Position numbers and translations under genes: made by a program. Below the pieces are notes generated by a model. The model was not told the DNA's origin. It did not search any database and saw only the letters and a list, made by a program, of their open reading frames with translations. From an uncultured Ignavibacteriota bacterium (lineage in GTDB: Bacteria > Bacteroidota > Ignavibacteria > UBA10030 > UBA8401), in contig CAIOTF010000054.1 of assembly GCA_903861125.1 (NCBI GenBank), positions 62,001 to 126,000 of the forward strand: 64,000 bases of DNA, given 5' to 3'. Of this stretch, positions 34,921 through 44,046 are shown piece after piece (position 1 is the first letter of the stretch; each line of letters starts with the position of its first letter).

Positions 34921-36756
34921 TCACTTCACAAGCATGTAACCTTGCATCTCCTGATGGAGAGCCGAACAGAAGTTTGTGCAGTAATATGCATACACTCCCG
35001 GTTTATCGGCTGTGAATTCAATGGTCTTCGTCTCGCCCGGATCGACCACAACGTTGATGTTGTATTCCAGAATTCCAAGACCGTGCAGTTCGTCGGTTGT
35101 TTGTTCGATGTTCGTCATATGAATGGTGACCTTGTCCCCTTTGTTCACCTCGATCTTGTTCGGTTCGAAACTTGAGCGAACCAGCACCATGAACACCTCA
35201 ACATTTTTTCCGTTGCGGACCACTTTCGCATCTTTTACATCCCAGATCGCCTTCGGATCCTTATTGTCTTCTTTCGGATAGACTTCGATCGGATGCAGCT
35301 TGTCCGCTTTGATCATTTGCGCATTGTGCGGTTCCGGTTCGGTGAATGCATCATAAAGCACGGACATCTTTTCGCCACCGATGTCGATCAGTTGCGATGC
35401 TTCCGGCTGCGACGGTCCGACGCTGAGATGGCGGCCGTGGGAGAGTTTATTCAAAGCAACAAGATATTTACCGTCGGGGCTTTTCGTGTCCCCTTCTGCT
35501 GCGCAAAGATGACCGATATTGTATGCAACGGGAACCTTGTCGACAACTTCCCATGTGCCGAGTTTCCACTTTGCCACGGCGCTTTCAACGAAGAGCGAGG
35601 TGTAGGCAAATCCTTTATCATCAAACTGTGTATGCAGAGGACCAAGGCCAACATTGATTTCGGCTTCTTTTACGGAATTGTAATTCAACACGGGAATTCC
35701 GTCTTCGTTGCCGGTGAAATCTTTTTTCTCAACAGCGGTCAGTATTTTTTCGATACTGAACACGGTCGTGATGCTCTGAAGTTTTCCGCTGCCGACAATA
35801 TATTTTCCGTCGGGGGTCACATCGACACCGTGCGGAGATTTTGCGATGGGAAGAAGATAGACAATTCCTTCGGCGGTTTTCGGATCGAGCATTTTTACGC
35901 CGTCCACCATTTTTGCTTTGCCGGCTGCGAGCGCTTCTTCAACTTTTTTCCAGTTGACAGCGGCAATATAATCGCGGTCTTTTTGCGTTGATGTCACTTC
36001 CAGTTTACCGATCGCTCGTTCGCTGTTATAGCATGTCCAGAATGCCCAGCCGTTGCTCGGACCTTTTCCGGCATCGCCGAGATCGTAGTTGAACGGCGGC
36101 ATCAGGATCTGCCAGCCGACCGACATGTCTCCCGATTTCGGATCGACTTTAACAGCGCAAACAACACCATTGTATTTGGTTGCATACTCTTCGATCTTTT
36201 CAACCCGTCCCTTCGGCAGCGGTATGGAGAATCGCGAAGCAGAAAGAATGTACTCGCTGTTCTCCGTCACGAATGTTGAGCCGTGGTTACCGGAAATATT
36301 GGGAATGGGTCCAAGAATCTGCTTCGTCTTAAAGTCGCGCAGGTCGATGCGGGCAAGCCTGTTGTTCGCATTGTCGTTGACGAACAGCCAGCGGCCGTCA
36401 TAATCACCGTCTGTTTCGCTGAGCGCCGGATGATGAACATCTCCCCAGGTAAATCCCCCCAGCATCGCTTTTGATTCCTTATCAAATCCATACCCGGTTG
36501 CGGCATACGGCGCAAACACCGGAATAGTGGAAAGATGGCGCATGGAAGGAACGCCGTAGATATACACCTGGCCCGAATGACCGCCGGAGGCGAAGAAATA
36601 ATATTCATCCAGATCACCCGGCGCCACATATGTTTTTTGCGCTGCTTCCTGAACATCGGAACGGACTGCCCCGCGTCCTTTCTTATCGCCGCCGCATCCG
36701 GCAGCCATTGCCGTTATGAATAGAGCAATCAGTAATACGTTTACTGTGTTCTTCAT
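34921..36756 (-). CDS. nosZ: Nitrous oxide reductase NosZ, clade II type, lipid-anchored
   Basis: A 611-residue copper enzyme that reduces N2O to N2 in the periplasm. The signal is of Sec type with a lipobox ending at Cys21 (AMAAGC); there is no twin-arginine motif, which places it in clade II. CuZ ligand candidates are His108-His109 (DVHHP) and the His of NHGST, SPHGVD, GPLHTQ, GHLC and EPHNAQ, seven in all. The CuA site is C593-x3-C597-x3-H601-x2-M604 near the C-terminus. No nosR is seen, as usual in this clade. Confidence 0.95.
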   Translation of the reverse strand: MKNTVNVLLIALFITAMAAGCGGDKKGRGAVRSDVQEAAQKTYVAPGDLDEYYFFASGGHSGQVYIYGVPSMRHLSTIPVFAPYAATGYGFDKESKAMLGGFTWGDVHHPALSETDGDYDGRWLFVNDNANNRLARIDLRDFKTKQILGPIPNISGNHGSTFVTENSEYILSASRFSIPLPKGRVEKIEEYATKYNGVVCAVKVDPKSGDMSVGWQILMPPFNYDLGDAGKGPSNGWAFWTCYNSERAIGKLEVTSTQKDRDYIAAVNWKKVEEALAAGKAKMVDGVKMLDPKTAEGIVYLLPIAKSPHGVDVTPDGKYIVGSGKLQSITTVFSIEKILTAVEKKDFTGNEDGIPVLNYNSVKEAEINVGLGPLHTQFDDKGFAYTSLFVESAVAKWKLGTWEVVDKVPVAYNIGHLCAAEGDTKSPDGKYLVALNKLSHGRHLSVGPSQPEASQLIDIGGEKMSVLYDAFTEPEPHNAQMIKADKLHPIEVYPKEDNKDPKAIWDVKDAKVVRNGKNVEVFMVLVRSSFEPNKIEVNKGDKVTIHMTNIEQTTDELHGLGILEYNINVVVDPGETKTIEFTADKPGVYAYYCTNFCSALHQEMQGYMLVK

Positions 36757-36792
36757 GAGTGTGTCTCCTTTGGTTATGAGTTAGCGTTTCTG

Positions 36793-38016
36793 TTATTTGT
36801 TTTTTACCACAGATTGTCTCTCTTTCTTTTTCAATTCATACGCTTGACGCAGTTTCCCGATCGCTTCCAGCCGTTCTTCTTTCGTCAACGGGATCATGGT
36901 GGACAATACGACATCCATTGTCCCGGTCGGTTTCATCAGAAAATCATCAAGCGTTCTTCCGAACCGCGACTGCACATCTTCAACCGCTAATGCAAGATCG
37001 GGTCCGATCTGCGCCGCCGCTTCAACGCCGAGCGATGAGACGGAATGACACACAAAGCACCGCCGTTGCACAAAGAATGCGCCGGGACCATTTTTCATCC
37101 GTTCTTCTTTCTCACTTTCTTCGCTCGACGGGATATCCCTGAAATTATTCCCCGGTATGTACTCAATGGGCAATTTTGCTTTTTTCCAGCTCATCACCAG
37201 CAATGCTAGCGACTGGGCGTCGGACGAAGAAAAACCAAAACTCGGCATCACGGTTTCCGGCACAAGTTCTTTCGGATTTTTGAAATGCGTCACATGCCAC
37301 GTGAACATCGATGCAAAACCTTTGATGCGTTCATAATTGAACTGCTCGGCGGATTTTTCTCCTTCGTACGTAAGATCCGGACCAACCGTTCCGCCTCTGC
37401 CGTTCACAATGTGGCATGCACGGCATCCCTTGTTGTTGATGATCTGTTTTGCATTGTTGATCACATCCATCCCGTTTGTTTCTTTTTGATAGCGATGGCA
37501 TGTGTTGCAGTTCATCTGCATCATCGCTTTTTTATTGCTCACAACATAAAATTCCGCCAATTCCTTTCCTAACAACGGCTCCTCCCAAAACGGTGCAAAT
37601 CCGTGAGCGGACTGCATCTCGGTTGCATATCCCTGACCGCCATGGCACGGCGTACATCCGAATTTACTGATGGGATGTTTTACCAGTATCTCTTTAGGAT
37701 GAGAGCGGTACGGATTTTCGGTGTTCTCCATCCCTTTCCATTCCATTCCCATGTGACATGTGATGCAACGGTCGGTCACTCCAAGATCCTTTACATAGAC
37801 CTGTTGAAGGCCGCCGCGGACGGTCGCGGCCCGGTCAACGCCGAGTTTTTCCTCCACCACCGACTGAAATTCGTTCTGATACATCTTCCACTCCGGCGTC
37901 ATATAATTGAACACAATGTAGCCGGTAACGATGAAAAAAATGATGCTCACAATACTGACAATAGTCTTGTCCTTGATGACAAATTCCAGTTTCTGCTTCA
38001 TGTTCTTATGGTTCAT
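36793..38016 (-). CDS. Membrane-anchored pentaheme cytochrome c
   Basis: A 407-residue cytochrome with one N-terminal membrane helix (TIVSIVSIIFFIVTGYIVF) and five CxxCH heme sites: CITCH, CTPCH, CNTCH, CRACH and CFVCH. It lies between cytochrome b and nosZ, so it most likely takes electrons from the Rieske/cytochrome b pair and hands them to the CuA site of NosZ. The ATG at 38016 is used; another in-frame ATG is at 38001. I do not know a standard name for this fusion. Confidence 0.85.
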   Translation of the reverse strand: MNHKNMKQKLEFVIKDKTIVSIVSIIFFIVTGYIVFNYMTPEWKMYQNEFQSVVEEKLGVDRAATVRGGLQQVYVKDLGVTDRCITCHMGMEWKGMENTENPYRSHPKEILVKHPISKFGCTPCHGGQGYATEMQSAHGFAPFWEEPLLGKELAEFYVVSNKKAMMQMNCNTCHRYQKETNGMDVINNAKQIINNKGCRACHIVNGRGGTVGPDLTYEGEKSAEQFNYERIKGFASMFTWHVTHFKNPKELVPETVMPSFGFSSSDAQSLALLVMSWKKAKLPIEYIPGNNFRDIPSSEESEKEERMKNGPGAFFVQRRCFVCHSVSSLGVEAAAQIGPDLALAVEDVQSRFGRTLDDFLMKPTGTMDVVLSTMIPLTKEERLEAIGKLRQAYELKKKERQSVVKNK

Positions 38017-38081
38017 TTCTCATCTCGTAGTTGAGCGGTTGATAAAATGATTCAATGCGGCTGCGCCGGTGTTGCACTCAA

Positions 38082-39407
38082 TTAAAATTTTACCGGCATC
38101 GTCGGCCATGATTCCCACGGCCAATAGAAGTTCCAATACGGTCCCCGCAGGAATGTGCCGATGACCGTAAAGATGATGATGACAACACAGATTCCGATGA
38201 ATGCATAGTTTTGTTTTTTCCGTTCGGAAGAGAACCACACGCCGGCACTCCCTGTTCCCGATGGATCACGGTACGGCCACCATACGGCAAGCGCGATGAG
38301 CAATGTCGGCAGAACAATGCCGCCGATAAATGCTCCGTTGATGGTAATGAATCCAAGTTTCAGCGTTGTATCGGTGACGATCTCCTGCAGCCAGAGAAAA
38401 TACCATGGAGCTTTGGCGGGATTCGGCGTTACCGAAGGATTTGCCGCTTCTTCAAGCGGAGCAGTAAACAGGATCGCCAGAAGGATCGTTGCCGCTGTTG
38501 TTGCCAGCGTTACCAGCCAAAGGCGGCGGATCAGATGCGGCACCGATGAAACAGTATTCTCCTCTTCGTTCACCATGGTGGTCTGCACATGCACGCTTGT
38601 TCCGTTGGTAATGCCGAGCAAAGAATATGTTTTAGACTTTACGGGAAGCGCCTTTTCCGGTTTTTGATTTAAAGATTCATGATCAGCAATTGCCAGTCCA
38701 CCGTCCTTACGGATGCGCCACATGTGATACAAAAAGAGGAACAATACGAGCACCGGCAGAAAAAATACATGCAATACATAGAACCGTATGAGCGCGTTCT
38801 GGTTAATAGTGTTGCCCCCGAGAAGAAAGAATCGGATTTTTTCACCGACGACCGGAGCTGAACTGGCAATATTCGTTCCCACGGTGATCGCCCAATATGC
38901 CAGCTGATCCCACGGCAGCAGGTATCCGGTAAATGAGAGCAGCAATGTTGAAAGGAGCAGAACGATCCCGACGATCCAGTTGACCGGACGATTGGAACCG
39001 ACCGACGTACCGTTTTTATACGCACCGGTCAGAAATACACGCACCATATGAAGGAATACTACCGCAACCATCAAGTGGGCCGATATCCGGTGCACAGAAC
39101 GCAACAGCCATCCGAATGCAACGACAAATTCAATATCCTTAACGGAACTGTATGCCCGTTCTACCGACGGCACATAGAGAAACATTAGGATCATTCCGGT
39201 AACGGTGAGGATAGAAAAAAGAACGAAGGAAACGGTGCCGAGATAGAATGAATAGTTCCAGGACAAGCTCCCTTTCGAGATCTTGTTCGGGAACCAGTGA
39301 AGCAGAATATTCTTTACGATGGCGTCGCCGGATTCTTTTTCGCTTCCCGGATTCCATGTCCAGACCAGTTTGTTATAGATCTTCTTTGCTTGTTCTGCAA
39401 ATTGCAT
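38082..39407 (-). CDS. Cytochrome b of a Rieske/cytochrome b quinol-oxidising complex
   Basis: A 441-residue protein joining the b6-like N-terminal and the subunit IV-like C-terminal parts. Heme ligand His pairs are seen in SVHRISAHLMVAVVFLH (13 residues between the first and last His) and LHVFFLPVLVLFLFLYH (14 between). GYLLPWDQ and the quinol-site string KAPWYFLWLQE are conserved. It would oxidise quinol and pass electrons to the Rieske protein and the pentaheme cytochrome. It starts 24 bases after the Rieske gene. Confidence 0.9.
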   Translation of the reverse strand: MQFAEQAKKIYNKLVWTWNPGSEKESGDAIVKNILLHWFPNKISKGSLSWNYSFYLGTVSFVLFSILTVTGMILMFLYVPSVERAYSSVKDIEFVVAFGWLLRSVHRISAHLMVAVVFLHMVRVFLTGAYKNGTSVGSNRPVNWIVGIVLLLSTLLLSFTGYLLPWDQLAYWAITVGTNIASSAPVVGEKIRFFLLGGNTINQNALIRFYVLHVFFLPVLVLFLFLYHMWRIRKDGGLAIADHESLNQKPEKALPVKSKTYSLLGITNGTSVHVQTTMVNEEENTVSSVPHLIRRLWLVTLATTAATILLAILFTAPLEEAANPSVTPNPAKAPWYFLWLQEIVTDTTLKLGFITINGAFIGGIVLPTLLIALAVWWPYRDPSGTGSAGVWFSSERKKQNYAFIGICVVIIIFTVIGTFLRGPYWNFYWPWESWPTMPVKF

Positions 39408-39431
39408 TGTCCGCTCCGTGTTAAAGACCGT

Positions 39432-39974
39432 TTATACCGTCAATCGAAAATTTTGTTCAACTTCTTCGCCCAGATCCACGATCAGCTGACCGTCGTCGGG
39501 GGATTGTTCCAATTTATACCATCGCAGTGGACGCGGTGCGGGTCCCGCAAAGTTGGTGCCGTCCGCATAGAACTTCGACCCGTGGCACGGACAATGGAAT
39601 TCAAAATTGATCTTCTTCTTCAGTCCGTCTACTTCTATATCTTTTGGCTGATTCAATTTGGTGTACTTCACGGTACAGCCAAGGTGCGTGCAGGCCCCCG
39701 AAATTGCGTAAAAAGTTTTTCCTTCCTTAAAGACATACAATCGTCTGTCTTCTATGAATGTCACCCCTTCGGATATCTGCGCGGGATGCCCGATCTTGAA
39801 CCGCTCGGATGCTTCATAAAGAATATCCGGAATAAGAGCCCGCACCGATTGAAATCCGGTTGCACCTGCCCCCAGCAGAACGCTGCCAACGCCGATTTTT
39901 TGCAGAAATGCGCGGCGTGAGTTCTTGTCCTTTTCCGTTTCTTTCGGTGATTGAGCAGAATCTGATTCGTTCAT
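39432..39974 (-). CDS. Rieske iron-sulfur protein
   Basis: A 180-residue Rieske protein. The [2Fe-2S] ligands are in CTHLGC and CPCHGS, the standard C-x-H / C-x2-H pair. The N-terminus has a twin-arginine motif (SRRAFLQKIG) and one membrane helix, as expected for a Tat-exported Rieske subunit. A GAGGG ribosome site lies before the ATG. It heads the electron-transfer part of the nos operon. Confidence 0.9.
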   Translation of the reverse strand: MNESDSAQSPKETEKDKNSRRAFLQKIGVGSVLLGAGATGFQSVRALIPDILYEASERFKIGHPAQISEGVTFIEDRRLYVFKEGKTFYAISGACTHLGCTVKYTKLNQPKDIEVDGLKKKINFEFHCPCHGSKFYADGTNFAGPAPRPLRWYKLEQSPDDGQLIVDLGEEVEQNFRLTV

Positions 39975-40035
39975 AAATTTTTCCCTCGTTGACGTAACCG
40001 TTGTTTCATGATTTGTAAAAATGTCTCAGTTCACA

Positions 40036-41931
40036 TTATCCATGCTCTTCGTAATAAAAGAGTTCCATCGTCATTGCATCGGTCGGACACCGCACGGCGC
40101 ACAATCCGCAGCGGATGCATGTCTCGTCATCTTTGATCATCGCCGTAGCCTGTGAAAACGGATCGACATTATAATGCTCCAGCAGCTGCGTTTTCATTCC
40201 GGCGTCAATATCCAGATCGGCCAGCGGAACAAGTTTCAGACAGTATTCCGGACAAACATCCACGCACCGGTTGCACATCACGCATTTGTCGGCATCATAG
40301 ATGGTCTGCACATGACAGGAGAGGCAGCGTTCCGCCTGCCGTTTCGCCTGTACTTCCGTATAACCAACTTCCACTTCCGAAATTCCGGTGCGGCGGTTCA
40401 AGTCGATTGTCGGCGGCGCTTCACGCGTGAATTGTTCGAAATCCTCGGGACGGGTGAATCTTTTCGTAGGAATTTTTTCAATGGAAAGATCGAACGACGC
40501 TGACGCAGATTTACCATTCAAAAATTCATCGATGGAAAGGGCTGCTTTTTTTCCGTTGGCAACCGATTCAATAATGTTGCGTGGTCCGAATGCCGCGTCG
40601 CCACCGGCAAAGATTCCCGGTGCGGTTGTTTCCAGTGTTTCGGGATTGATCTTCAGGAAGCCGGCAGGAGATATTTCCACTTTATCGGCGGAGGCGATGA
40701 ACGAAAGATCTGTTTTTTGACCGATCGCAAGGATCACTGTATCAACATCAAACCATTCCGTCTGCGATTCATCAAAGACAGGACTGAATTTTCCGTTCTC
40801 ATCGTACGTCCGCGTAACACCGACGAATTCAACCCCTCGCAGCTTACCGTTCTCGCCGATGAATTTTTTCGGACCGCGCTGCGGATGGAAGACCACCCCT
40901 TCGCGTTTGGCCTCTTCGAATTCTTCGTAACCCTGTACGGAACGAAGCACCGGCATTTCGGCAAACGATTCGAGGCTTGCAATATGCACTTCCTCCGCAC
41001 CCGATCGCCGTGCAACGCGCGCCGCATCGACCGCTTCATGGATCGTTGTATCCGATTCCGGCATGGTGCGCAGTGCGGAGCGGGCGGCATCGAATGCCAC
41101 AAATCCGCCGCCGATCACCAAGACTTTCTTTCCAAGATGTACCCGGTAACCGTTGTTCACATTCAGCAGGTAATCAATGGCTTTAACAACTCCATCAAGA
41201 TTCGATCCTTCAATGTTTATGTCGCGTCCTTTTTGTGTGCCGACAGAGATGAAGACAGAATCGAATCCTTGTTTCTTCAATTCTTTAAGACCGAATGTTT
41301 CCGTCAGCGGCGTGTTATACCGTATCTCAACACCCAGTGATTTTACTTTATCGATTTCTTTGTCGATCAATGTTCGAGGAAGCCGGTATTCCGGTATTCC
41401 ATGACGAAGCATTCCTCCGCCAACCGATGTCGCCTCAAAGATCGTTACGCTATAGCCCATCAATGCCAGATCGTGTGCACATGATACACCCGTCGGCCCG
41501 GAACCGATCACGGCAATTTTTTTTTTACTGCCGGCAAGACTTTTCTTTTTTTCGTTCTGCATCGGCAGATGCCAGCGCCATTTATTTCCGGCATCGGATT
41601 CGCCGTTCAATAAGGCATTCACCGTATCGGGTTCGAGAGACTCTATCCCGTATTTATCCGTGACGAACCGTTTCAATGCACGGATGGAAACGGGGGCATC
41701 GATCTTTCCCCGGCGGCACCAGTCTTCACACGGAGCGGCGCAGACACGTCCGCACACACTGGCAAATGGGTTGGGGGAACGGGCGGTGAGAAATGCTTCT
41801 TTGTATTTTCCTTCTCCAATTTGCTGCACATACCGTCCGGCATCCGTATGAATAGGGCAGCCGATCTGGCAGGGAACAAGATTCTTCCAAAACTCTATAT
41901 CCGGTACTTTCAGTGAATATTTATCAGCCAT
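40036..41931 (-). CDS. GltD-like NAD(P)-linked flavoprotein with two 4Fe-4S ferredoxin sites
   Basis: A 631-residue cytoplasmic protein of the glutamate synthase small subunit type. An N-terminal Cys-rich Fe-S region (CQIGCPIHT, CGRVCAAPCEDWC) is followed by the FAD loop VIGSGPTGVSCA, the NAD(P) loop VIGGGFVAFDAA and two C-terminal clusters CVMCNRCVDVCP and CIRCGLCAVRCP. The frame before 41931 begins at a TTG; the ATG gives MADKYSLKVP. It could feed NAD(P)H electrons into, or draw them from, the quinol chain, though its real partner is unknown. No glutamate synthase large subunit is near. Confidence 0.85.
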   Translation of the reverse strand: MADKYSLKVPDIEFWKNLVPCQIGCPIHTDAGRYVQQIGEGKYKEAFLTARSPNPFASVCGRVCAAPCEDWCRRGKIDAPVSIRALKRFVTDKYGIESLEPDTVNALLNGESDAGNKWRWHLPMQNEKKKSLAGSKKKIAVIGSGPTGVSCAHDLALMGYSVTIFEATSVGGGMLRHGIPEYRLPRTLIDKEIDKVKSLGVEIRYNTPLTETFGLKELKKQGFDSVFISVGTQKGRDINIEGSNLDGVVKAIDYLLNVNNGYRVHLGKKVLVIGGGFVAFDAARSALRTMPESDTTIHEAVDAARVARRSGAEEVHIASLESFAEMPVLRSVQGYEEFEEAKREGVVFHPQRGPKKFIGENGKLRGVEFVGVTRTYDENGKFSPVFDESQTEWFDVDTVILAIGQKTDLSFIASADKVEISPAGFLKINPETLETTAPGIFAGGDAAFGPRNIIESVANGKKAALSIDEFLNGKSASASFDLSIEKIPTKRFTRPEDFEQFTREAPPTIDLNRRTGISEVEVGYTEVQAKRQAERCLSCHVQTIYDADKCVMCNRCVDVCPEYCLKLVPLADLDIDAGMKTQLLEHYNVDPFSQATAMIKDDETCIRCGLCAVRCPTDAMTMELFYYEEHG

Positions 41932-41985
41932 AGATACGTCAACGTAAGGATGCAAAATGCATGTCGGTCAATGGATCACCGACCG

Positions 41986-42729
41986 TCAATTCCGGTTCTT
42001 TGCGGACAATTCTTTCTCCATCAGTACTGCTGCCGGGAAAAGAATGTTGTTCTCTAAATGAACGTGTTCGTGAAGATCGCGTTCAAAATCCTGCAGTTCC
42101 TGAAAACAGACGCGGTATGTTGTGCACGCATCATCCGGAGGAGTGTACCCGTTGCTCAGTGCGCGGATCGCATACATTTCATCGCCGGCATTCTGGTGTT
42201 CTGCTTCCATCATGCGGATGGGATTCTGCACGGTGCCGAACGGAGGAGTTTCTACTCCGGTATTTTTCTTCTTCCCTTCGTGCAGCAGCGTGATGTACGG
42301 GAACAGCAGTTGTTCTTCCTTTCCCATGTGCTGATGCATCTCTACCGCAACCGTTTCAAAATGGCGGGCGATCTCGATCACTTCGGGATAATTCATTCCA
42401 TGTACGGTGGCGACTTTTTGCGTGTGTGTGTAAATAATCGGTATCATCTTCCGCACGTATGCATGATGATGCTCTACAATATATGCGGCCAGAATATCGG
42501 GTTCCCATTCGGCAAATCGCGGCTTGTCGTTATTTGCTGCAAATGCAACTGATGATAGTTCGTTCAGCAGCACAATGGCATCGATCCCTTTTTCTTTACA
42601 CGCTTGTTCAATCGTCTTTCCACCACGGCAGCAAAAGTCAAGCGAGAATTTTTCGAATACCGCGGCCGTCTGAAAATTATCGGTGACGATTTCTTTAAGG
42701 GTTTGCGTCTGAATGTTTGAATTGATCAT
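41986..42729 (-). CDS. Di-iron iron-sulfur cluster repair protein (RIC/ScdA/YtfE)
   Basis: A 247-residue protein with an N-terminal DUF542 region (FEKFSLDFCCRGGKTIEQACKEKG) and a hemerythrin-like domain with many His ligands (VEHHHAYVRKM, RHFETVAVEMHQHMGKEE, HQNAGDE, LHEHVHLEN). The family repairs Fe-S clusters damaged by nitric oxide or oxidants. The ATG at 42729 has GGAACAGATC before it. It is first behind the palindromic box at 42804 and leads the nos genes with a 54-base gap, linking nitrosative-stress repair and N2O respiration. Confidence 0.9.
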   Translation of the reverse strand: MINSNIQTQTLKEIVTDNFQTAAVFEKFSLDFCCRGGKTIEQACKEKGIDAIVLLNELSSVAFAANNDKPRFAEWEPDILAAYIVEHHHAYVRKMIPIIYTHTQKVATVHGMNYPEVIEIARHFETVAVEMHQHMGKEEQLLFPYITLLHEGKKKNTGVETPPFGTVQNPIRMMEAEHQNAGDEMYAIRALSNGYTPPDDACTTYRVCFQELQDFERDLHEHVHLENNILFPAAVLMEKELSAKNRN

Positions 42730-42775
42730 GATCTGTTCCTTTGTTACCTGTTGTGAGCGCGGTAATTGTGGGAAC

Positions 42776-42821
42776 AATATAGCCGAATAGCGCTGGAAGG
42801 AGTTTATGACTTACATCATAA
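42776..42821 (-). promoter_or_regulatory. Candidate Fnr-type operator and -10 for the nitrous oxide operon
   Basis: A perfect inverted repeat TTATGA-N6-TCATAA lies at 42804-42821. On the minus strand a TATATT hexamer follows at 42781-42776. The centres are about 34 bases apart, close to the layout of class II Crp/Fnr-activated promoters. The arms are like, but not identical to, the Fnr half-site TTGAT. The adjacent Crp/Fnr gene is an evident candidate to bind it. The site lies about 75 bases before the repair-protein start. Confidence 0.6.
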
Positions 42822-42923
42822 CATGGAAATATACTGCGCTCATGGCGATGCGCAGAAAACATCGCTGATGCCATTGGTCTTTTTCTGCCGGTTGGTAACG
42901 ATTGGGGTGTGCTTTGCTGAGGA

Positions 42924-43535
42924 TTACTTCGAAAGTTGTTTCCAGATGATCTTGCCGTCAAGATCAATTTCAAGCTGCCGTTTCTGTTCTAGGGATTTGA
43001 TGGAGCGGATCACGGTTTCTACGCGCAATCCCGTCATATCGGCCAGTTGTTGACGGGTAAAAGCAATCTTTACCGGTTTGTCGGACCGGTGGGATTCGTG
43101 TTCAACAAGATATCGTATCAGGGTAAGCAAGCGGTGTTCCGCCTCCTCAATGGCAAGCTCGGAAAGCATTGTGGATTTATAGACCAGGCGATTGCATAGT
43201 GTCTGCATCAGTTCAAGATGAATATCAAAGTTGTTCTTCAGCAGCAATAAGAAATCATCGTAAGGAATTTTCCATACATCGCTTTTTTCCATGGCAATTG
43301 CAGAGGCGGGATAATTCCCTTTTGAAAAGAACGGCGGTTCGCCAAAACTCTGTCCATCGGTGAAATATCCCTGAACAAATTCACGTCCATCGTCACTGTA
43401 ATTGGACATTTTGATCCGCCCGGACCGGACGATGAAGAACGCTGACGCAACGTCGCCATACTGAAACAGCATATCGCCTTTGTTCAACGTAACGATGATT
43501 GCATGATATTGGGACAAGATAGAATCGTTGATCAT
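42924..43535 (-). CDS. Crp/Fnr-family transcription regulator
   Basis: A 203-residue regulator with an N-terminal cyclic-nucleotide-binding type beta-barrel (LNKGDMLFQYGDVASAFFIVRSGRIKM) and a C-terminal winged helix (FTRQQLADMTGLRVETVIRSIKSLEQ). There is no N-terminal Cys cluster, so it is not a classical 4Fe-4S Fnr; a DNR/NNR-like heme or NO sensor is possible. The ATG at 43535 gives MINDSILSQY. It lies just upstream of the repair and nos genes and is divergent from rplU. Confidence 0.85.
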   Translation of the reverse strand: MINDSILSQYHAIIVTLNKGDMLFQYGDVASAFFIVRSGRIKMSNYSDDGREFVQGYFTDGQSFGEPPFFSKGNYPASAIAMEKSDVWKIPYDDFLLLLKNNFDIHLELMQTLCNRLVYKSTMLSELAIEEAEHRLLTLIRYLVEHESHRSDKPVKIAFTRQQLADMTGLRVETVIRSIKSLEQKRQLEIDLDGKIIWKQLSK

Positions 43536-43628
43536 GAATGTAAAATAACAGTATTCACGGAATTTACAAAACGGGAAAAACCCGATCCGCACCGGTCAAA
43601 AATCATATAACGACCATACAGTTTTTCG

Positions 43629-43657
43629 TTGACTTGATCACACTTTTTTTGTATTAT
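43629..43657 (+). promoter_or_regulatory. Sigma-70-like promoter for rplU-rpmA
   Basis: A -35 element TTGACT (43629-43634) and a -10 element TATTAT (43652-43657) are 17 bases apart, the optimal spacing. They lie about 55 bases before the rplU start codon. The match is to the general bacterial consensus; many Bacteroidota use a different one, so this is a candidate only. Confidence 0.55.
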
Positions 43658-43711
43658 TGTAGTCCAAAATTGAAAAACAGAGTCACAGTTCTAATGGAAG
43701 GAAGTTATACA

Positions 43712-44020
43712 ATGTACGCAGTAGTGGAAATTGCAGGACAGCAATACAGAGTGAATCCGTCGGAAAAGCTCTATGTATCGAAACTCGACAATGCTATCGA
43801 TAGCGTCGTTACGTTCGATAAAGTGCTGCTTCGTGCGGATGAAAAGACCGTCACGGTCGGAAATCCGGTTGTTAAGGGCGCTTCGGTTGAAGCAAAAGTG
43901 CTTGCACACAGCAAAGATGATAAAGTGATCGTGTTCAAGAAGAAACGCCGTAAAGGCTATCGCGTAAAACGCGGACACCGTCAGCAATACACACAGATCG
44001 AAATCACGTCAATCAATTAA
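43712..44020 (+). CDS. rplU: 50S ribosomal protein L21
   Basis: A 102-residue protein with the typical start [14 protein letters not shown] and the C-terminal [23 protein letters not shown] motif of bL21. It binds 23S rRNA in the large subunit. The ATG at 43712 is preceded by GGAAGGAAG. It is followed after 26 bases by rpmA, the usual pairing. Confidence 0.95.
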   Translation: MYAVVEIAGQQYRVNPSEKLYVSKLDNAIDSVVTFDKVLLRADEKTVTVGNPVVKGASVEAKVLAHSKDDKVIVFKKKRRKGYRVKRGHRQQYTQIEITSIN

Positions 44021-44046
44021 GTTTACGTTTTAGAGGAGTTTGAACA

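Noticed and set aside
40290-40330. A CxxCH string (CLSCH) in the GltD-like protein that looks like a heme site
   Set aside because: The protein has no signal peptide and is a cytoplasmic flavoprotein; the Cys residues belong to an Fe-S region, so covalent heme is not expected.
39990-41945. A shared ten-base string TACGTCAACG near the starts of the Rieske and GltD-like genes
   Set aside because: The two copies are in opposite orientation and one lies within the possible coding start; most likely chance.
42845-42866. GCGATG...CATCGC stem downstream of the Crp/Fnr gene
   Set aside because: Short stem, no T run; not enough for a terminator call.
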